DNA from: Pseudomaricurvus hydrocarbonicus
Lineage (GTDB): Bacteria; Pseudomonadota; Gammaproteobacteria; Pseudomonadales; Cellvibrionaceae
Length of the DNA: 64,000 nucleotides
Assembly (NCBI RefSeq): GCF_011602365.1
Contig: NZ_JAAONZ010000011.1
Coordinates: forward strand, 62,001-126,000
Reading direction: 5' to 3'
A program made the translations under genes and the position numbers. Within the stretch, counting starts at the first letter, position 1; the number at the start of each line of letters is the position of its first letter. Positions 10,001-18,122 of this stretch are shown here, one piece after another. The notes beneath the pieces were generated by a model. It did not search any database, was not told the DNA's origin, and saw only the letters and a program-made list of their open reading frames with translations.

Positions 10001-10594
10001 CGCCCAGCCATGCAGGCCGTAATCCAGATACTCCTGCACATTAGAGGGATAGAGCACGGGGATGCCACAGGCGATCATAATGTGCTCAGACTGATGCGCA
10101 ATAGACGATGACTTGGCCGCGTGGTCATCACCAGCCAACATTAAGACACCGCCCAGAGGCGAGGTTCCAGCAGAGTTGGCATGTTTGAGGACATCGGCAG
10201 AACGATCCACTCCAGGTCCCTTGCCATACCACATACCAAACACGCCATCGTAACGGGCGTTGTTATAAAGATTAGTTTGTTGCGTCCCCCATACAGCTGT
10301 CGCGGCCAAGTCCTCGTTCATACCTGGCTGAAACATCACATTCTTGGCAGCCAATTCTTTTTTGGCCGCCCACAGGGCCATATCAACACCGCCCAAGGGT
10401 GAGCCGCGATAACCCGACACATAACCGGCAGTATTAAACCCGGCACGCAAATCGCGGGTTTTCTGCATCATTGGCAATCGTACAAGCGCCTGGGTACCAC
10501 TGGTGTAGATTTGACCTGAGTCTAAACTGAATTTGTCTTCAAGAGTGACGTCGCGCAAACTTGTTTGATCTGGAGAGCTAACAACTGAATTCAT
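7034..10594 (-). CDS. Indolepyruvate ferredoxin oxidoreductase family protein (fused alpha-beta)
   Basis: 1186 residues. The architecture is a thiamine-diphosphate-dependent 2-oxoacid:ferredoxin oxidoreductase with fused subunits. N-terminal pyrimidine-binding and transketolase-like parts (GYRGSPLGGVD near residue 55) are followed by a TPP-binding core (GDGTYFHSG ... NDAVAMTGGQP, about 520-560), a Cys-rich ferredoxin-like segment (CEGCGDCSQASGC with further Cys, about 660-720), and a C-terminal gamma-type domain (GIGGTGVVTIGALLG, near 750). Members decarboxylate aryl or branched 2-oxoacids to acyl-CoA and reduce ferredoxin. The start at 10594 is preferred over an ATG at 10618 because GGGAAAAG lies 7 nt upstream. 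Its role here could be oxidation of a 2-oxoacid fragment. Confidence 0.88.
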   Translation of the reverse strand: MNSVVSSPDQTSLRDVTLEDKFSLDSGQIYTSGTQALVRLPMMQKTRDLRAGFNTAGYVSGYRGSPLGGVDMALWAAKKELAAKNVMFQPGMNEDLAATAVWGTQQTNLYNNARYDGVFGMWYGKGPGVDRSADVLKHANSAGTSPLGGVLMLAGDDHAAKSSSIAHQSEHIMIACGIPVLYPSNVQEYLDYGLHGWAMSRYSGLWAGMKCVTDVVESSASVEVDPDRVRIVLPDEFEMPEGGLNIRWPDTPLEQEQRMLNYKWYAALEYIRANKLNQVVLDSPKARFGIMAAGKAYLDVRQALVDLGLDDETCRNLGIRIMKVGCVWPLDARDSRAFAEGLEEILVVEEKRQILEYALKEELYNWRDDVRPRVYGKFDERDNAGGEWSQPRGNWLLPARYELSPAIIAKAIASRLTRMDLEDSVRRRILARIEVIESKEQAATQAGMPIERKPWFCSGCPHNTSTKVPEGSRALAGIGCHYMAMWMDRSTETFTQMGGEGVSWLGQMHFTDDKHVFVNLGDGTYFHSGILAIRAAIAASANITYKVLFNDAVAMTGGQPVDGVLTVPQIVDQVRAEGAAEVLVVTDEPEKYETDIRVNAKVYHRDELEAIQLRLREQDGVSVIVYDQTCATEKRRRRKRGLMVDPDKRAIINPAVCEGCGDCSQASGCVSVEPLETELGTKRQINQNSCNKDFSCVKGFCPSFVTVEGGELRKPEKATAATDLFVSLPQPQVPALENYGINATCGIVVAGIGGTGVVTIGALLGMAAHLEGKGITVLDQTGLAQKGGAVMSHVQIAATPCQIHATRIATAEASVLIGCDEIVTASADALSRVQVGLTKGVVNTALTPAAEFLSDPDWKFPKDAAETNIERALSDACDYIDATAIASKVMGDSIFANPLLLGYAWQKGWIPLSYAALIRAIELNGVAVPKNIQAFEWGRVAAHDSKLLPIIDKDTRAVTIIEPDTVTSVTQRGVSLLSAYQDAAYAQRFSQAVEKIATVEQGLGVKRGMELTLAVAKNLQKLMAYKDEYEVARLHASSEFKDLLKQQFAGELGKDYTLNFHMAPPLLSKKDAQGHLIKRQFGAWMLPVFSVLARFKFLRGTAFDIFGKTDERRQERALIEDYLAMVEEFSATLSVDNYPSALALAQLPQTIRGYGHVKEGNMLVAAEKREQLWTSYRKSDSRDRAS

Positions 10595-10845
10595 AGTGCA
10601 ACTTTTCCCGGCCACCATCGCACGGTGATATTGACCATCGGCGATTAAAAGCGGCTCTGCTTTTATAGATATGAGGGTTAAAACAGCGTAGATTATTAAA
10701 ATATTGAACAGATATTAGAAAAGTATTCACATATCGTAAATTCAAATATTTATATTGGTGATATTCAAAAAACAAATACCTCAAGTGAAACTCAAACAAT
10801 CCAGAGGCATGTGCCCCCAAGAGATCAACTCAACACTCACTTTAT

Positions 10846-12231
10846 TTACGACTCCGTCGACACCAACGCTTGTCGCGTCAGCGCATAGGGTTTTTGTCCG
10901 CTCCAGGTTAACCACACACCCAACAGCGACACAGGTAGCGCGGTCAGTGCAATAGACCACGGCAAGGCATTGTCATCATGAAAAACATAATCGGTCACCA
11001 AGGCTACCAGTGTCGGCCCCAGGCCAATACCGAGCAGACCACCCAGCAATAGATAAACAGCGATAACCTGCCCACGCATACGGTTAGGCGTCACCTCCTG
11101 AATCGCAGCTGGTGCCGCAGTTTGAGCAATCGACAAACCCAGAATGGCCACAAACAAGAACGCCAGCGACAAGGTCGGAGTCGGCATAAGAGCCCAAAGG
11201 GAAACCGTCGGAAACAGTAATAGCTGTCCCAGTAAAGTGACTCGAAAACGCGCGGACGGATACCCTTTCGCCACCCAGCGGTCACTGAGAAAACCACTAA
11301 TCAGCCCAGCCAAAACTCCAGCAACGGCGATCAGGCTCCCCAATAGAATGCCCGAATGCGAGATATGCAATTCAAACTTGCGAGTAAACAGGACCGGCGC
11401 CCAGGCCAGACTGCCATAACCAATAATAGCCAGTATGGCCGGATACACTAATAATCGTGAGAAAGTCGCCGTCTGTGTGCATATAAACTGGTACACATCG
11501 TGGATACTGGGTTGCGCCTCCGTGCGGCTGATATCAGCTTGTTCCTGTCTGACGGGCTCTCGAACAGTGAATAGTACCACCGACATCAACAAGCCCGGCG
11601 CCCCGGCAACAAGAAACATCCAACGCCAGGCATCCAGATGCCCCACACCCGGCAACAACATGCCCCCTGCCGGGATTATGGATAATAGCCAGCCCCCAAT
11701 CACCAATGAGGCACCGGAGCCAATCGCAATGGAAATATAATACACACCCAAAGCCCGGCCTCGTCGCGCCGGAGCCACATAATCTGCAATCAAGGAGTAA
11801 GCTGCTGGTGCCAATACCGCTTCACCGACACCAACACCCATACGAGCCGCAAACAACAACCAGTAGTTCGTCGCCAGCCCAGCCAAAAACGTCATCAAGC
11901 TCCAAAAAATTAGCCCGTAAAAAATTAAATTGCGTCGACTCTTGCGATCCACCAGTCGCCCAAGCGGTAATCCTGCCAGGGTATAAACAAAAGCAAACGC
12001 ATAGCCCTGCAGAAAACTGAACTGGGTATCACTGATAGCAAATTCAGCCCGAATGGGCTCCACCAACAAGGTCGGCAACTGACGATCCAGTTGAGACAAT
12101 ATGGTGACCAAAAACAGTATGAACACCACATACCAGGCATAGCGTTCATTGGGGTAATTCGGCTGAATTAACTTAGTCTCAGTCGACAGTGACATATCAG
12201 ATATGGATATACTCATAACCTTCAAAATCAT
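10846..12231 (-). CDS. Spinster-like MFS transporter
   Basis: 461 residues with twelve predicted membrane segments. The N-terminal sequence LDRQLPTLLVEPIRAEF followed by ISDTQFSFLQGYAFAFVYTLAGLPLGRLVDRKSRR (split here for description) is typical of the Spns/hexuronate-like MFS proteins common in sphingomonad and marine degradative clusters. GVGVGEAVLAPAAYSLIADY corresponds to helix 4-5. It probably transports a lipophilic acid substrate or product across the inner membrane. The exact start is uncertain because several in-frame ATGs occur in the first 13 codons and none has a clear ribosome site. It lies between the ferredoxin oxidoreductase gene and the Rieske pair. Confidence 0.85.
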   Translation of the reverse strand: MILKVMSISISDMSLSTETKLIQPNYPNERYAWYVVFILFLVTILSQLDRQLPTLLVEPIRAEFAISDTQFSFLQGYAFAFVYTLAGLPLGRLVDRKSRRNLIFYGLIFWSLMTFLAGLATNYWLLFAARMGVGVGEAVLAPAAYSLIADYVAPARRGRALGVYYISIAIGSGASLVIGGWLLSIIPAGGMLLPGVGHLDAWRWMFLVAGAPGLLMSVVLFTVREPVRQEQADISRTEAQPSIHDVYQFICTQTATFSRLLVYPAILAIIGYGSLAWAPVLFTRKFELHISHSGILLGSLIAVAGVLAGLISGFLSDRWVAKGYPSARFRVTLLGQLLLFPTVSLWALMPTPTLSLAFLFVAILGLSIAQTAAPAAIQEVTPNRMRGQVIAVYLLLGGLLGIGLGPTLVALVTDYVFHDDNALPWSIALTALPVSLLGVWLTWSGQKPYALTRQALVSTES

Positions 12232-12586
12232 TCAATTTTTATAAAATACTAAACATCTACAAATACGTGTTCCACACACAAAACTTGATTGCCCGACATT
12301 TGATCAAAGAGGGCTCGTCGTTTGTCCATCTAAGTTACAACAAAATCGCGACGAGCCAACCACAGAGCCAATATTGAGGCCAATCCCAGAGCCTCACCCC
12401 AGAAGAACGGAGCAATGACGCCGACAATACTGAATTAAATCCCGTTTTTACAAACAGTTGCAGCGATGACCCCAATCCCCGCCGATGTAGATGGTTCACT
12501 TTCAGGTTTTACAGAAAGCACGCTATGTCGTGGTGGCTAACGTTCCTGTTATCGAACAGTCAGTCTGAAGAAAATACAGGGTTTCG
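12232..12586. other. Intergenic region with possible membrane-protein remnant
   Basis: A 355-bp stretch between two minus-strand genes. On the minus strand, 12437 down to the stop at 12330-12332 reads FSIVGVIAPFFWGEAL followed by a hydrophobic tail ending ARRDFVVT. This looks like the last transmembrane helix of an MFS protein. Its upstream extension (GIGVIAATV) is interrupted by an in-frame TAA at 12435-12437. It is probably the 3' end of a decayed transporter gene, with low confidence. Confidence 0.35.
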
Positions 12587-13636
12587 TTATTTATCCATCC
12601 CCAACAAAGCACTGATATCTTGCCCAGGATCTGCATCAGCCAAATAACTGTAATCTCCGGCTTGTTGACGTTCCCACAGCTTTCTCATTAAAAATCGGTA
12701 ACGTACACCTGGCGCATCAAACCGGGAGTTTTGATCTGCCCGATCATCAGAATTCATATAACAGGGGTTTTGTGGACGAACTACAAAATTATCCTGCGGA
12801 CCTACCACATAAGCCATGCGTGGCATTAATTGGCGAAAAGGTGTTGGGGCAGCCCCAAGACTGAAAGTTTGATCAACCCGTGAACGAAATGGACCGCTTG
12901 GTACAAAGGTTTGCATATTGGGAATATCAAAGCCGGGACGAAAGCGTGGGTAGGAAATACAAACATTACTGCGCAGATGTACGTGCAACGTTGATCGAAA
13001 TTCCTGATATTTCGCTCTGACCCCGCCTAACCAGCGCATAACGGGTGATACAGGCTTACCGACCACATGACGAACCCGAGTCAGGGTTTCAGAGGTATAT
13101 TCAAAACTGATCTCGTCAGACTCAGCCTCACCTTCACCGCCGATCACTTCACCATGCAAAAAGTCTGCGTGGGTTAAATCCAGCAAGTTTTCTACGGACA
13201 GAGATGAATTGCCATCAAAACGCACTGAGGTGCGCATGTAATTAGGAATACCAACCCCATCTTTCGGCAAGAAGGGTATGTGCGGTAACAGAGTTACGTC
13301 TTTATTGTCAGGGTTTCCATACCAGACCCACACATACCCGTATTGTTCGACGGTTGGGTAAATTCCAGTGCCACAGGTAAACGCACTCTTAGGTGTTGCG
13401 GCTGACTTCAGGGCTTCCGGAAGACACTCAGCCGCCAAGGCTTTAGCGCCTTCACGCCAGACGTAAACGGGCTGCGCATGCAGTGCCCGACGAACGGGTT
13501 TGGCGCCCACATGGGTAGAGTGGGCAATGGGAAACCATGTATCGTGCAAGTCAAAAACCATAGGCGTCCAATTGTCTTTTTGGCGTTGAGTTCTTGCAAT
13601 ATTTCCGGCTTTGGCCAGACTGACTACTTCACTCAT
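12587..13636 (-). CDS. Rieske-type oxygenase homologue with iron site but no Rieske ligands
   Basis: 349 residues related to terminal oxygenases of the Rieske non-haem iron family. The catalytic domain keeps the facial-triad motif D153-x2-H156-x4-H161 in NLLDLTHADFLHGE. The N-terminal Rieske scaffold is recognisable (TWFPIAHSTHVGAKPVRRAL and YPTVEQYGYVWVWYG), but the segment that should hold CxH and CxxH (residues 62-92) has only two unpaired cysteines and no histidine. This protein alone should not bind a [2Fe-2S] Rieske cluster. Its start overlaps the stop of the upstream gene by 4 bp (ATGA), so the two are translationally coupled. The partner keeps the Rieske ligands and has lost an iron ligand, so I infer one heteromeric oxygenase. 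Confidence 0.82.
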   Translation of the reverse strand: MSEVVSLAKAGNIARTQRQKDNWTPMVFDLHDTWFPIAHSTHVGAKPVRRALHAQPVYVWREGAKALAAECLPEALKSAATPKSAFTCGTGIYPTVEQYGYVWVWYGNPDNKDVTLLPHIPFLPKDGVGIPNYMRTSVRFDGNSSLSVENLLDLTHADFLHGEVIGGEGEAESDEISFEYTSETLTRVRHVVGKPVSPVMRWLGGVRAKYQEFRSTLHVHLRSNVCISYPRFRPGFDIPNMQTFVPSGPFRSRVDQTFSLGAAPTPFRQLMPRMAYVVGPQDNFVVRPQNPCYMNSDDRADQNSRFDAPGVRYRFLMRKLWERQQAGDYSYLADADPGQDISALLGMDK

Positions 13637-14646
13637 ATTCGACTCTCTTCCGTAGCAGTAGGGGGAGTGGAACAGACTCTTTTAGGCTCTTTTTTCTTAT
13701 GCACGTCGACTTTTAGCGAATCGTTTTTCAACAAATGGACCGAGGGTCCCGGCAACAAATCGGCAAGTGCAGAGCCATCAATTTTATCATTTAACTGCAA
13801 TGGACAATGACCTCCAGAAATCCGCCAACGAACAAACCAGGGAGCAATGGCAGCATAATTCTTCAACCAAGAGCAACGCCAGTTAATTTGCACAGTGTTG
13901 CGTTTACCAGCAACCACGGCAAGCAGAATATTTACCAGAGGCCGCTCACCAACATCCAGCAATTGTACTCGTGCGGAAGATTGATCTTGGTAAACTTCTG
14001 TGCGCATCACTAAGGTAGACACCCCCCATTTGCGTTCATGGGGCTTGGCTTTATGACTCCAAATGGCTGTGCGATCCAGTTGCAATTCATGCGTTTTACG
14101 CATCACATCGCCCAGAAAAAAATCCGTGATACAGACCCCGCCCAGCGATAACAATAGGTGTGGCCCATCCAGCAGAGCACGCAAATAAGTATCCACACTG
14201 CAGCTGATCACTGCGCGACCGCTCTGCTGCTGAGCACCAGCCAAATCAGGATTCATAATGAGTAGATCAGGAGGTGTTAATTTTACTGACACATCCCGCT
14301 CAGTGCTCGACGATGCTGTTAAAAGATAGACAAAACCATTCTTTTCATACGGGATAAAAGCATCGGCACGCAGCTTCGGAGAAAGCCTTTCGCTGGCGGC
14401 CAAATTGGGGATTTTAACACACTGTCCGCCGTGTCCCTCAAAGGTCCAGCCATGATAGGCACAACGCAAATTACCGTCGATAATCTTACCCAAGGATAAT
14501 GGCACTCGACGGTGGGGACAGCGATCTTCCAGTACACAAATACGGGAAGATTTATCGCGAAATAAAACCAGCCCCTGATCTCCCACTGAAACCCCTAAGG
14601 GCTTATCAGCAGTTACATGATCACTGATCGCAACAGGAACCCACAT
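13633..14646 (-). CDS. Rieske-type oxygenase homologue with Rieske cluster but impaired iron site
   Basis: 337 residues from an ATG preceded by AAGGGA at 8 nt; an alternative ATG at 14691 would add 15 residues but has no ribosome site. The N-terminal Rieske domain is complete: C43-x-H45 (DRCPHRRVPLSLG) and C62-x2-H65 (CAYHGWTFEG). In the C-terminal domain the iron motif should read D-x2-H-x4-H; here it is D160-GP-H163-LLLS-L168, so the second histidine is a leucine. The protein can carry electrons but probably cannot bind mononuclear iron normally. It is the first gene of a 4-bp-overlapping pair with the iron-site-only homologue. No dedicated reductase is adjacent. Confidence 0.82.
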   Translation of the reverse strand: MWVPVAISDHVTADKPLGVSVGDQGLVLFRDKSSRICVLEDRCPHRRVPLSLGKIIDGNLRCAYHGWTFEGHGGQCVKIPNLAASERLSPKLRADAFIPYEKNGFVYLLTASSSTERDVSVKLTPPDLLIMNPDLAGAQQQSGRAVISCSVDTYLRALLDGPHLLLSLGGVCITDFFLGDVMRKTHELQLDRTAIWSHKAKPHERKWGVSTLVMRTEVYQDQSSARVQLLDVGERPLVNILLAVVAGKRNTVQINWRCSWLKNYAAIAPWFVRWRISGGHCPLQLNDKIDGSALADLLPGPSVHLLKNDSLKVDVHKKKEPKRVCSTPPTATEESRI

Positions 14647-14770
14647 AAGGATATCCCTTTTATCTTTATTCTTATGAAGAAGAGCGGACATTCACGATAC
14701 TGACGAATGTCCGAGTAATTTCCGACTTTTCAAACAACCCAAACATGAAATATTCTGATTTAATCTGAAA

Positions 14771-16438
14771 TCAGCGTTTTTTCACCTGAATATCGGTATC
14801 TTCCAAATCCCAAGTGTTGGCTGTCTTACCTTCGTCACGCAATAAATATTTAAGAATCCGGCCTTGCGGATTCTTGGGGAATTCCTGTCGGAATTCAATA
14901 TAACGTGGTAATGCGTAGTAAGGCACTACATCCGTGGCCCAATGAAATAATTCCTCTGCGCTTAGAGTACTGCCGGGGTGCAGGATAGCGGTAACTTTCA
15001 CATCATCCTCACCTTTATCGGAGGGCACCGCATGAACAGCAACCTCAGCAATCGCCTCGTGCTGAGTAAAAGCTGATTCCATTTCAAAACTGGAGATATT
15101 TTCTCCTCGGCGACGCAGATAATCTTTCTTACGGTCGACAAAATAGAAAAACCCATCTTCGTCAAATTTTCCAATATCACCGGTATGAAACCACATATTG
15201 CGCATTAACTTGAGAGTTTCCTCCGGACGCCGCCAGTAACCCATAAACATGACATCCGGGTGAGAGGGTCGTACGACCACTTCGCCCGGGGTATTTGCCG
15301 GCAGTTCACGATCAAGATCATCAACGATGCGTACATCGTACTCCGGAATGCGTTTACCCGAAGAACCCGGAGCAGCGTATTCACCGCCTGGTAAAGATGT
15401 CACCACACAGGCTTCTGTTAACCCGTAACCATTACCGCCCACCTGCTTGGAACCAAAACGCTCGCGCCAGACTTTTTTAGCCTCTTCTGTAAACGGATTC
15501 CCGCGCACGGTGTGAATCTGACCAAAACACTTTTTCATAGCTGGGTTATCTTCAGCCTGCGCCAACAACCATCCCATACCACCTAGAATAGAAGCAATAG
15601 TTGCCCCGGAGCGTTCGACTTCCGGCCAGAAATTAGAAACAGAAAAACGAGGAATAATTGCCACTCGGGCACCCACCAAAATATTAGAGATTACACCGAC
15701 ACAAATAGCATTCATATGGAACAAAGGTAGTGGCGTGATGGTAACGTCATGAGCGGTAGCAGGACCCGCACGCAACTGCTGCCGGGCAAGACTGCACATA
15801 AAGTTATAACTGAGCATGCAGCCTTTTGAGGGGCCAGTGGTTCCAGAAGTATAAATAATACAGGCGAGGTCAGCCGGATCTGGCTTCGTGGTAATAGGTG
15901 TCACGTCATTGCCGCGGTAAGCTTCCAGTGGCTCAACAGATAGTGTTGAATTCAGACCAGCAGACGCGTCCCCACGGTGCAACACCAGCTGTACATCTTT
16001 TAATTCTTCGGAAATTTGGTTAATTCGCTCTAAATACTCGGCCTCGCAAATTACAATTTTCGCAGCAGCATCAACAATCTGGTGCTCCAAAAACTTTCCC
16101 CTCAGGGCCGTATTAATTGGAACACTCACTGCACACAATTTATTGACTGCCAGCCAGACCACAATTGCATCAATATTATTATCGAGCATGCTGACGACAG
16201 TGTGACCGGTACAGACTCCCTGCTTAGCCAACTCATGGGCCATAGACGTCGACAGGTGGTCTACTTGAGCGTAGGTATAAAGCTCCCCGCCAAAATCCAG
16301 TAAAACACGTTGTGGGTGGGCTGCAACTGCACGATCCAAAGCCGCGATAACGGTATCTCGTTCACCAAGGGACCAGCTTTGCGGGTTCCCCTGACCTTTG
16401 AATTGCTGTTGCTGTAATTGGTTTGCCAAAGCGGTCAT
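14771..16438 (-). CDS. Acyl-CoA synthetase (ANL superfamily)
   Basis: 555 residues from the ATG at 16438; a longer frame from 16519 adds an unlikely basic leader. The AMP-binding P-loop is YTSGTTGPSKG (about residue 190), and later motifs include GNGYGLTEA, WFHTGDIGKFDEDGFFYFVDRKKDYLRRRGENIS and the C-terminal catalytic lysine region (NPQGRILKYLLRD). It activates a carboxylic acid as its CoA thioester through an acyl-adenylate, in the cytoplasm. In this setting it probably activates the terpenoid/steroid-like acid or a side chain. Its divergent upstream region, shared with the ferredoxin gene, contains a strong candidate operator. Confidence 0.88.
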   Translation of the reverse strand: MTALANQLQQQQFKGQGNPQSWSLGERDTVIAALDRAVAAHPQRVLLDFGGELYTYAQVDHLSTSMAHELAKQGVCTGHTVVSMLDNNIDAIVVWLAVNKLCAVSVPINTALRGKFLEHQIVDAAAKIVICEAEYLERINQISEELKDVQLVLHRGDASAGLNSTLSVEPLEAYRGNDVTPITTKPDPADLACIIYTSGTTGPSKGCMLSYNFMCSLARQQLRAGPATAHDVTITPLPLFHMNAICVGVISNILVGARVAIIPRFSVSNFWPEVERSGATIASILGGMGWLLAQAEDNPAMKKCFGQIHTVRGNPFTEEAKKVWRERFGSKQVGGNGYGLTEACVVTSLPGGEYAAPGSSGKRIPEYDVRIVDDLDRELPANTPGEVVVRPSHPDVMFMGYWRRPEETLKLMRNMWFHTGDIGKFDEDGFFYFVDRKKDYLRRRGENISSFEMESAFTQHEAIAEVAVHAVPSDKGEDDVKVTAILHPGSTLSAEELFHWATDVVPYYALPRYIEFRQEFPKNPQGRILKYLLRDEGKTANTWDLEDTDIQVKKR

Positions 16439-16586
16439 GTCAGGATTCTCATTATTCTTGGAGAAAAAAGAACGGCGGGCCGCAAAATATTCAGGTCGAC
16501 GCCGTACAATCAGCCTCAAATTTAAACACTATTTATATATGTGTCAAACAATTGAGTTCGTATGAGTAAAAAGCAAGCTGCCAACT

Positions 16587-16605
16587 GCTTTACCCCCTGT
16601 CAAAC
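16587..16605. promoter_or_regulatory. Candidate 19-bp operator, site B
   Basis: Reads GCTTTAC-CCCCT-GTCAAAC, matching the consensus GTTTKAC-N5-GTMAAAC at 13 of 14 half-site positions. It lies between the divergent acyl-CoA synthetase and [2Fe-2S] ferredoxin genes, about 130-150 bp from each start. A separate single GTCAAAC half-site occurs at 16543-16549. Confidence 0.5.
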
Positions 16606-16736
16606 GACCCGTATTGGTATCTAACGTCAATTACCGTACTTTAGCGGCTGTATGCAGGGCACTTTCGGACCGGCGAACTTGAAGACCCGCGGCCCTCAAT
16701 TAGACATCGACAATTTATAAAGCTGAGGAATAAACA

Positions 16737-17054
16737 ATGGTGACCATTAAATTTATTGAGCATAACGGTACTGAGCATACAATTAGCGCCGAGACCGAAC
16801 AATCTGTTATGCAGGCAGCATTAAGTGCCAATATCCCCGGTATTGATGCCGACTGCGGTGGTGCTTGTGCTTGTGCCACTTGCCACACGTATATCGATGC
16901 CCCTTGGGCTTCAAAATTCAGCCCTCCCGAAGTTCTGGAACAAGACCTTTTAGAGTGTGCCCTGGAGGTGACTTCCAGCAGCCGTTTGTCATGCCAGTTG
17001 CATCTGACAGAAGAGCTGGACGGGTTGGTGGTACACCTTCCAGCGTCTCAATAA
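16737..17054 (+). CDS. [2Fe-2S] ferredoxin, adrenodoxin/putidaredoxin type
   Basis: 105 residues. Cysteines at 40, 46, 49 and 86 follow the C-x5-C-x2-C-x36-C spacing of vertebrate-type ferredoxins (DADCGGACACATCHTY ... RLSCQLHL). Extra cysteines are at 44 and 74. Such proteins pass single electrons from an FAD reductase to bacterial P450s or Rieske oxygenases. The likely customers are the two P450s at 37-43 kb or the split Rieske pair next door. No ferredoxin reductase gene is visible in the window. An AGCTGAGGAA-type ribosome site lies just upstream of the ATG. Confidence 0.92.
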   Translation: MVTIKFIEHNGTEHTISAETEQSVMQAALSANIPGIDADCGGACACATCHTYIDAPWASKFSPPEVLEQDLLECALEVTSSSRLSCQLHLTEELDGLVVHLPASQ

Positions 17055-17174
17055 TTTCATACTTAAAAGCCATATGAACTTAATAATTTATAATGTAGAT
17101 CGAATATTTTTATAAAGCATATTAAATCACTTTAATACTCAATTCACAGACAATAAGAATTAAGGAATTGCCCT

Positions 17175-18005
17175 ATGATGACGGGAAAATTAACCGGAAA
17201 AGTCGCTGTAGTTACTGGTGCAGGAGGCGGATTAGGCGCCGAATCGGCACGCGTTATGGCATCCCATGGCGCCAGTGTTGTGATTGCAGACATTAATAAG
17301 GCCGCAGCCGAAAGCGTTGCCGCATCTATTGTTGAGCAGGGCCAGAAAGCCTTTGCCATCGAAACCGACGTTTCTTCAGAGGACTCTGTGAAACAGATGG
17401 TTGCCAGTGTGGTCGAGCACTTTGGTCGTATTGATGTGCTGCATAATAATGCCGCGATTTTGAGTGCTGAACAACGTCAAGGAGACCTCGACGTTATTAA
17501 TATGGACGTAGATGCCTGGGATAGAGCGATGGCGGTGAACCTGCGCGGCGCCATGCTCTGCAGCAAACACTGCATACCCGAGATGATCAAATTACAGCGT
17601 GGCTCAGTGATCAATGCGACATCAGGTCTAGGAACCATGGGTGATTTGACTCTGTCTGCTTATGCAGCGTCTAAAGCTGCCCTGATCATGTTGGCCAAAT
17701 CCATCGCGGCTCAATACGGAAAACAGGGAGTACGTGCCAATGCGCTTTTGATTGGTCTGGCGCCCGCCGAAAATGCTCACGGCTCTATGCCTGCTCGCCT
17801 GCTCGATATTATTCGTGAAAACCACCTGACACCGGAATTGGGCACACCACGCCAGATTGCCGACGCCGTGGCGTTTTTAGCCAGCGATGAATCCTCCTTT
17901 GTCACGGGATCAACATTGAGTGTAGACGGCGGCTTCTGTAGCCATACGCCTTCATTGGCCGCAACTCGTGAGCTTTTTGCTGAACTGGGTTCCAACAAAA
18001 TGTAA
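17175..18005 (+). CDS. SDR family oxidoreductase
   Basis: 276 residues, a classical SDR. It has TGAGGGLGAE (cofactor motif, residues 15-24), an acidic residue after strand 2 (IADINK) indicating NAD(H), HNNAAIL for the NNAG-type motif, an INATSG strand, and YAASK (YxxxK) in the active site. The C-terminus carries SDESSFVTGSTLSVDGGF. It probably interconverts a secondary alcohol and ketone on a ring. It follows the ferredoxin gene by 120 bp on the same strand. A TAAGGA ribosome site precedes two adjacent ATG codons. A bidirectional terminator follows the gene. Confidence 0.87.
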   Translation: MMTGKLTGKVAVVTGAGGGLGAESARVMASHGASVVIADINKAAAESVAASIVEQGQKAFAIETDVSSEDSVKQMVASVVEHFGRIDVLHNNAAILSAEQRQGDLDVINMDVDAWDRAMAVNLRGAMLCSKHCIPEMIKLQRGSVINATSGLGTMGDLTLSAYAASKAALIMLAKSIAAQYGKQGVRANALLIGLAPAENAHGSMPARLLDIIRENHLTPELGTPRQIADAVAFLASDESSFVTGSTLSVDGGFCSHTPSLAATRELFAELGSNKM

Positions 18006-18046
18006 TTGGTAAAAGTTTGTTCTGGACCACTCAAATAATCAAAAAA

Positions 18047-18070
18047 AACGGCTCTAAATGCGCCGTTTTT
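18047..18070. terminator. Bidirectional rho-independent terminator
   Basis: AACGGC at 18047-18052 pairs with GCCGTT at 18062-18067 across a 9-nt loop. A T run follows on the plus strand and an A run precedes it (T run on the minus strand). It lies between the convergent SDR and enoyl-CoA hydratase genes. Confidence 0.75.
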
Positions 18071-18122
18071 ATTTACAAAATAATTAAAGCTCGCTTAATT
18101 AGCTGCCGTAAAGCTCTGAAGA

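Noticed and set aside
16531-16549. GTCAAAC near the CoA ligase start as another full operator
   Set aside because: Only the right half-site is present; the left half (ATTTATA) matches poorly.
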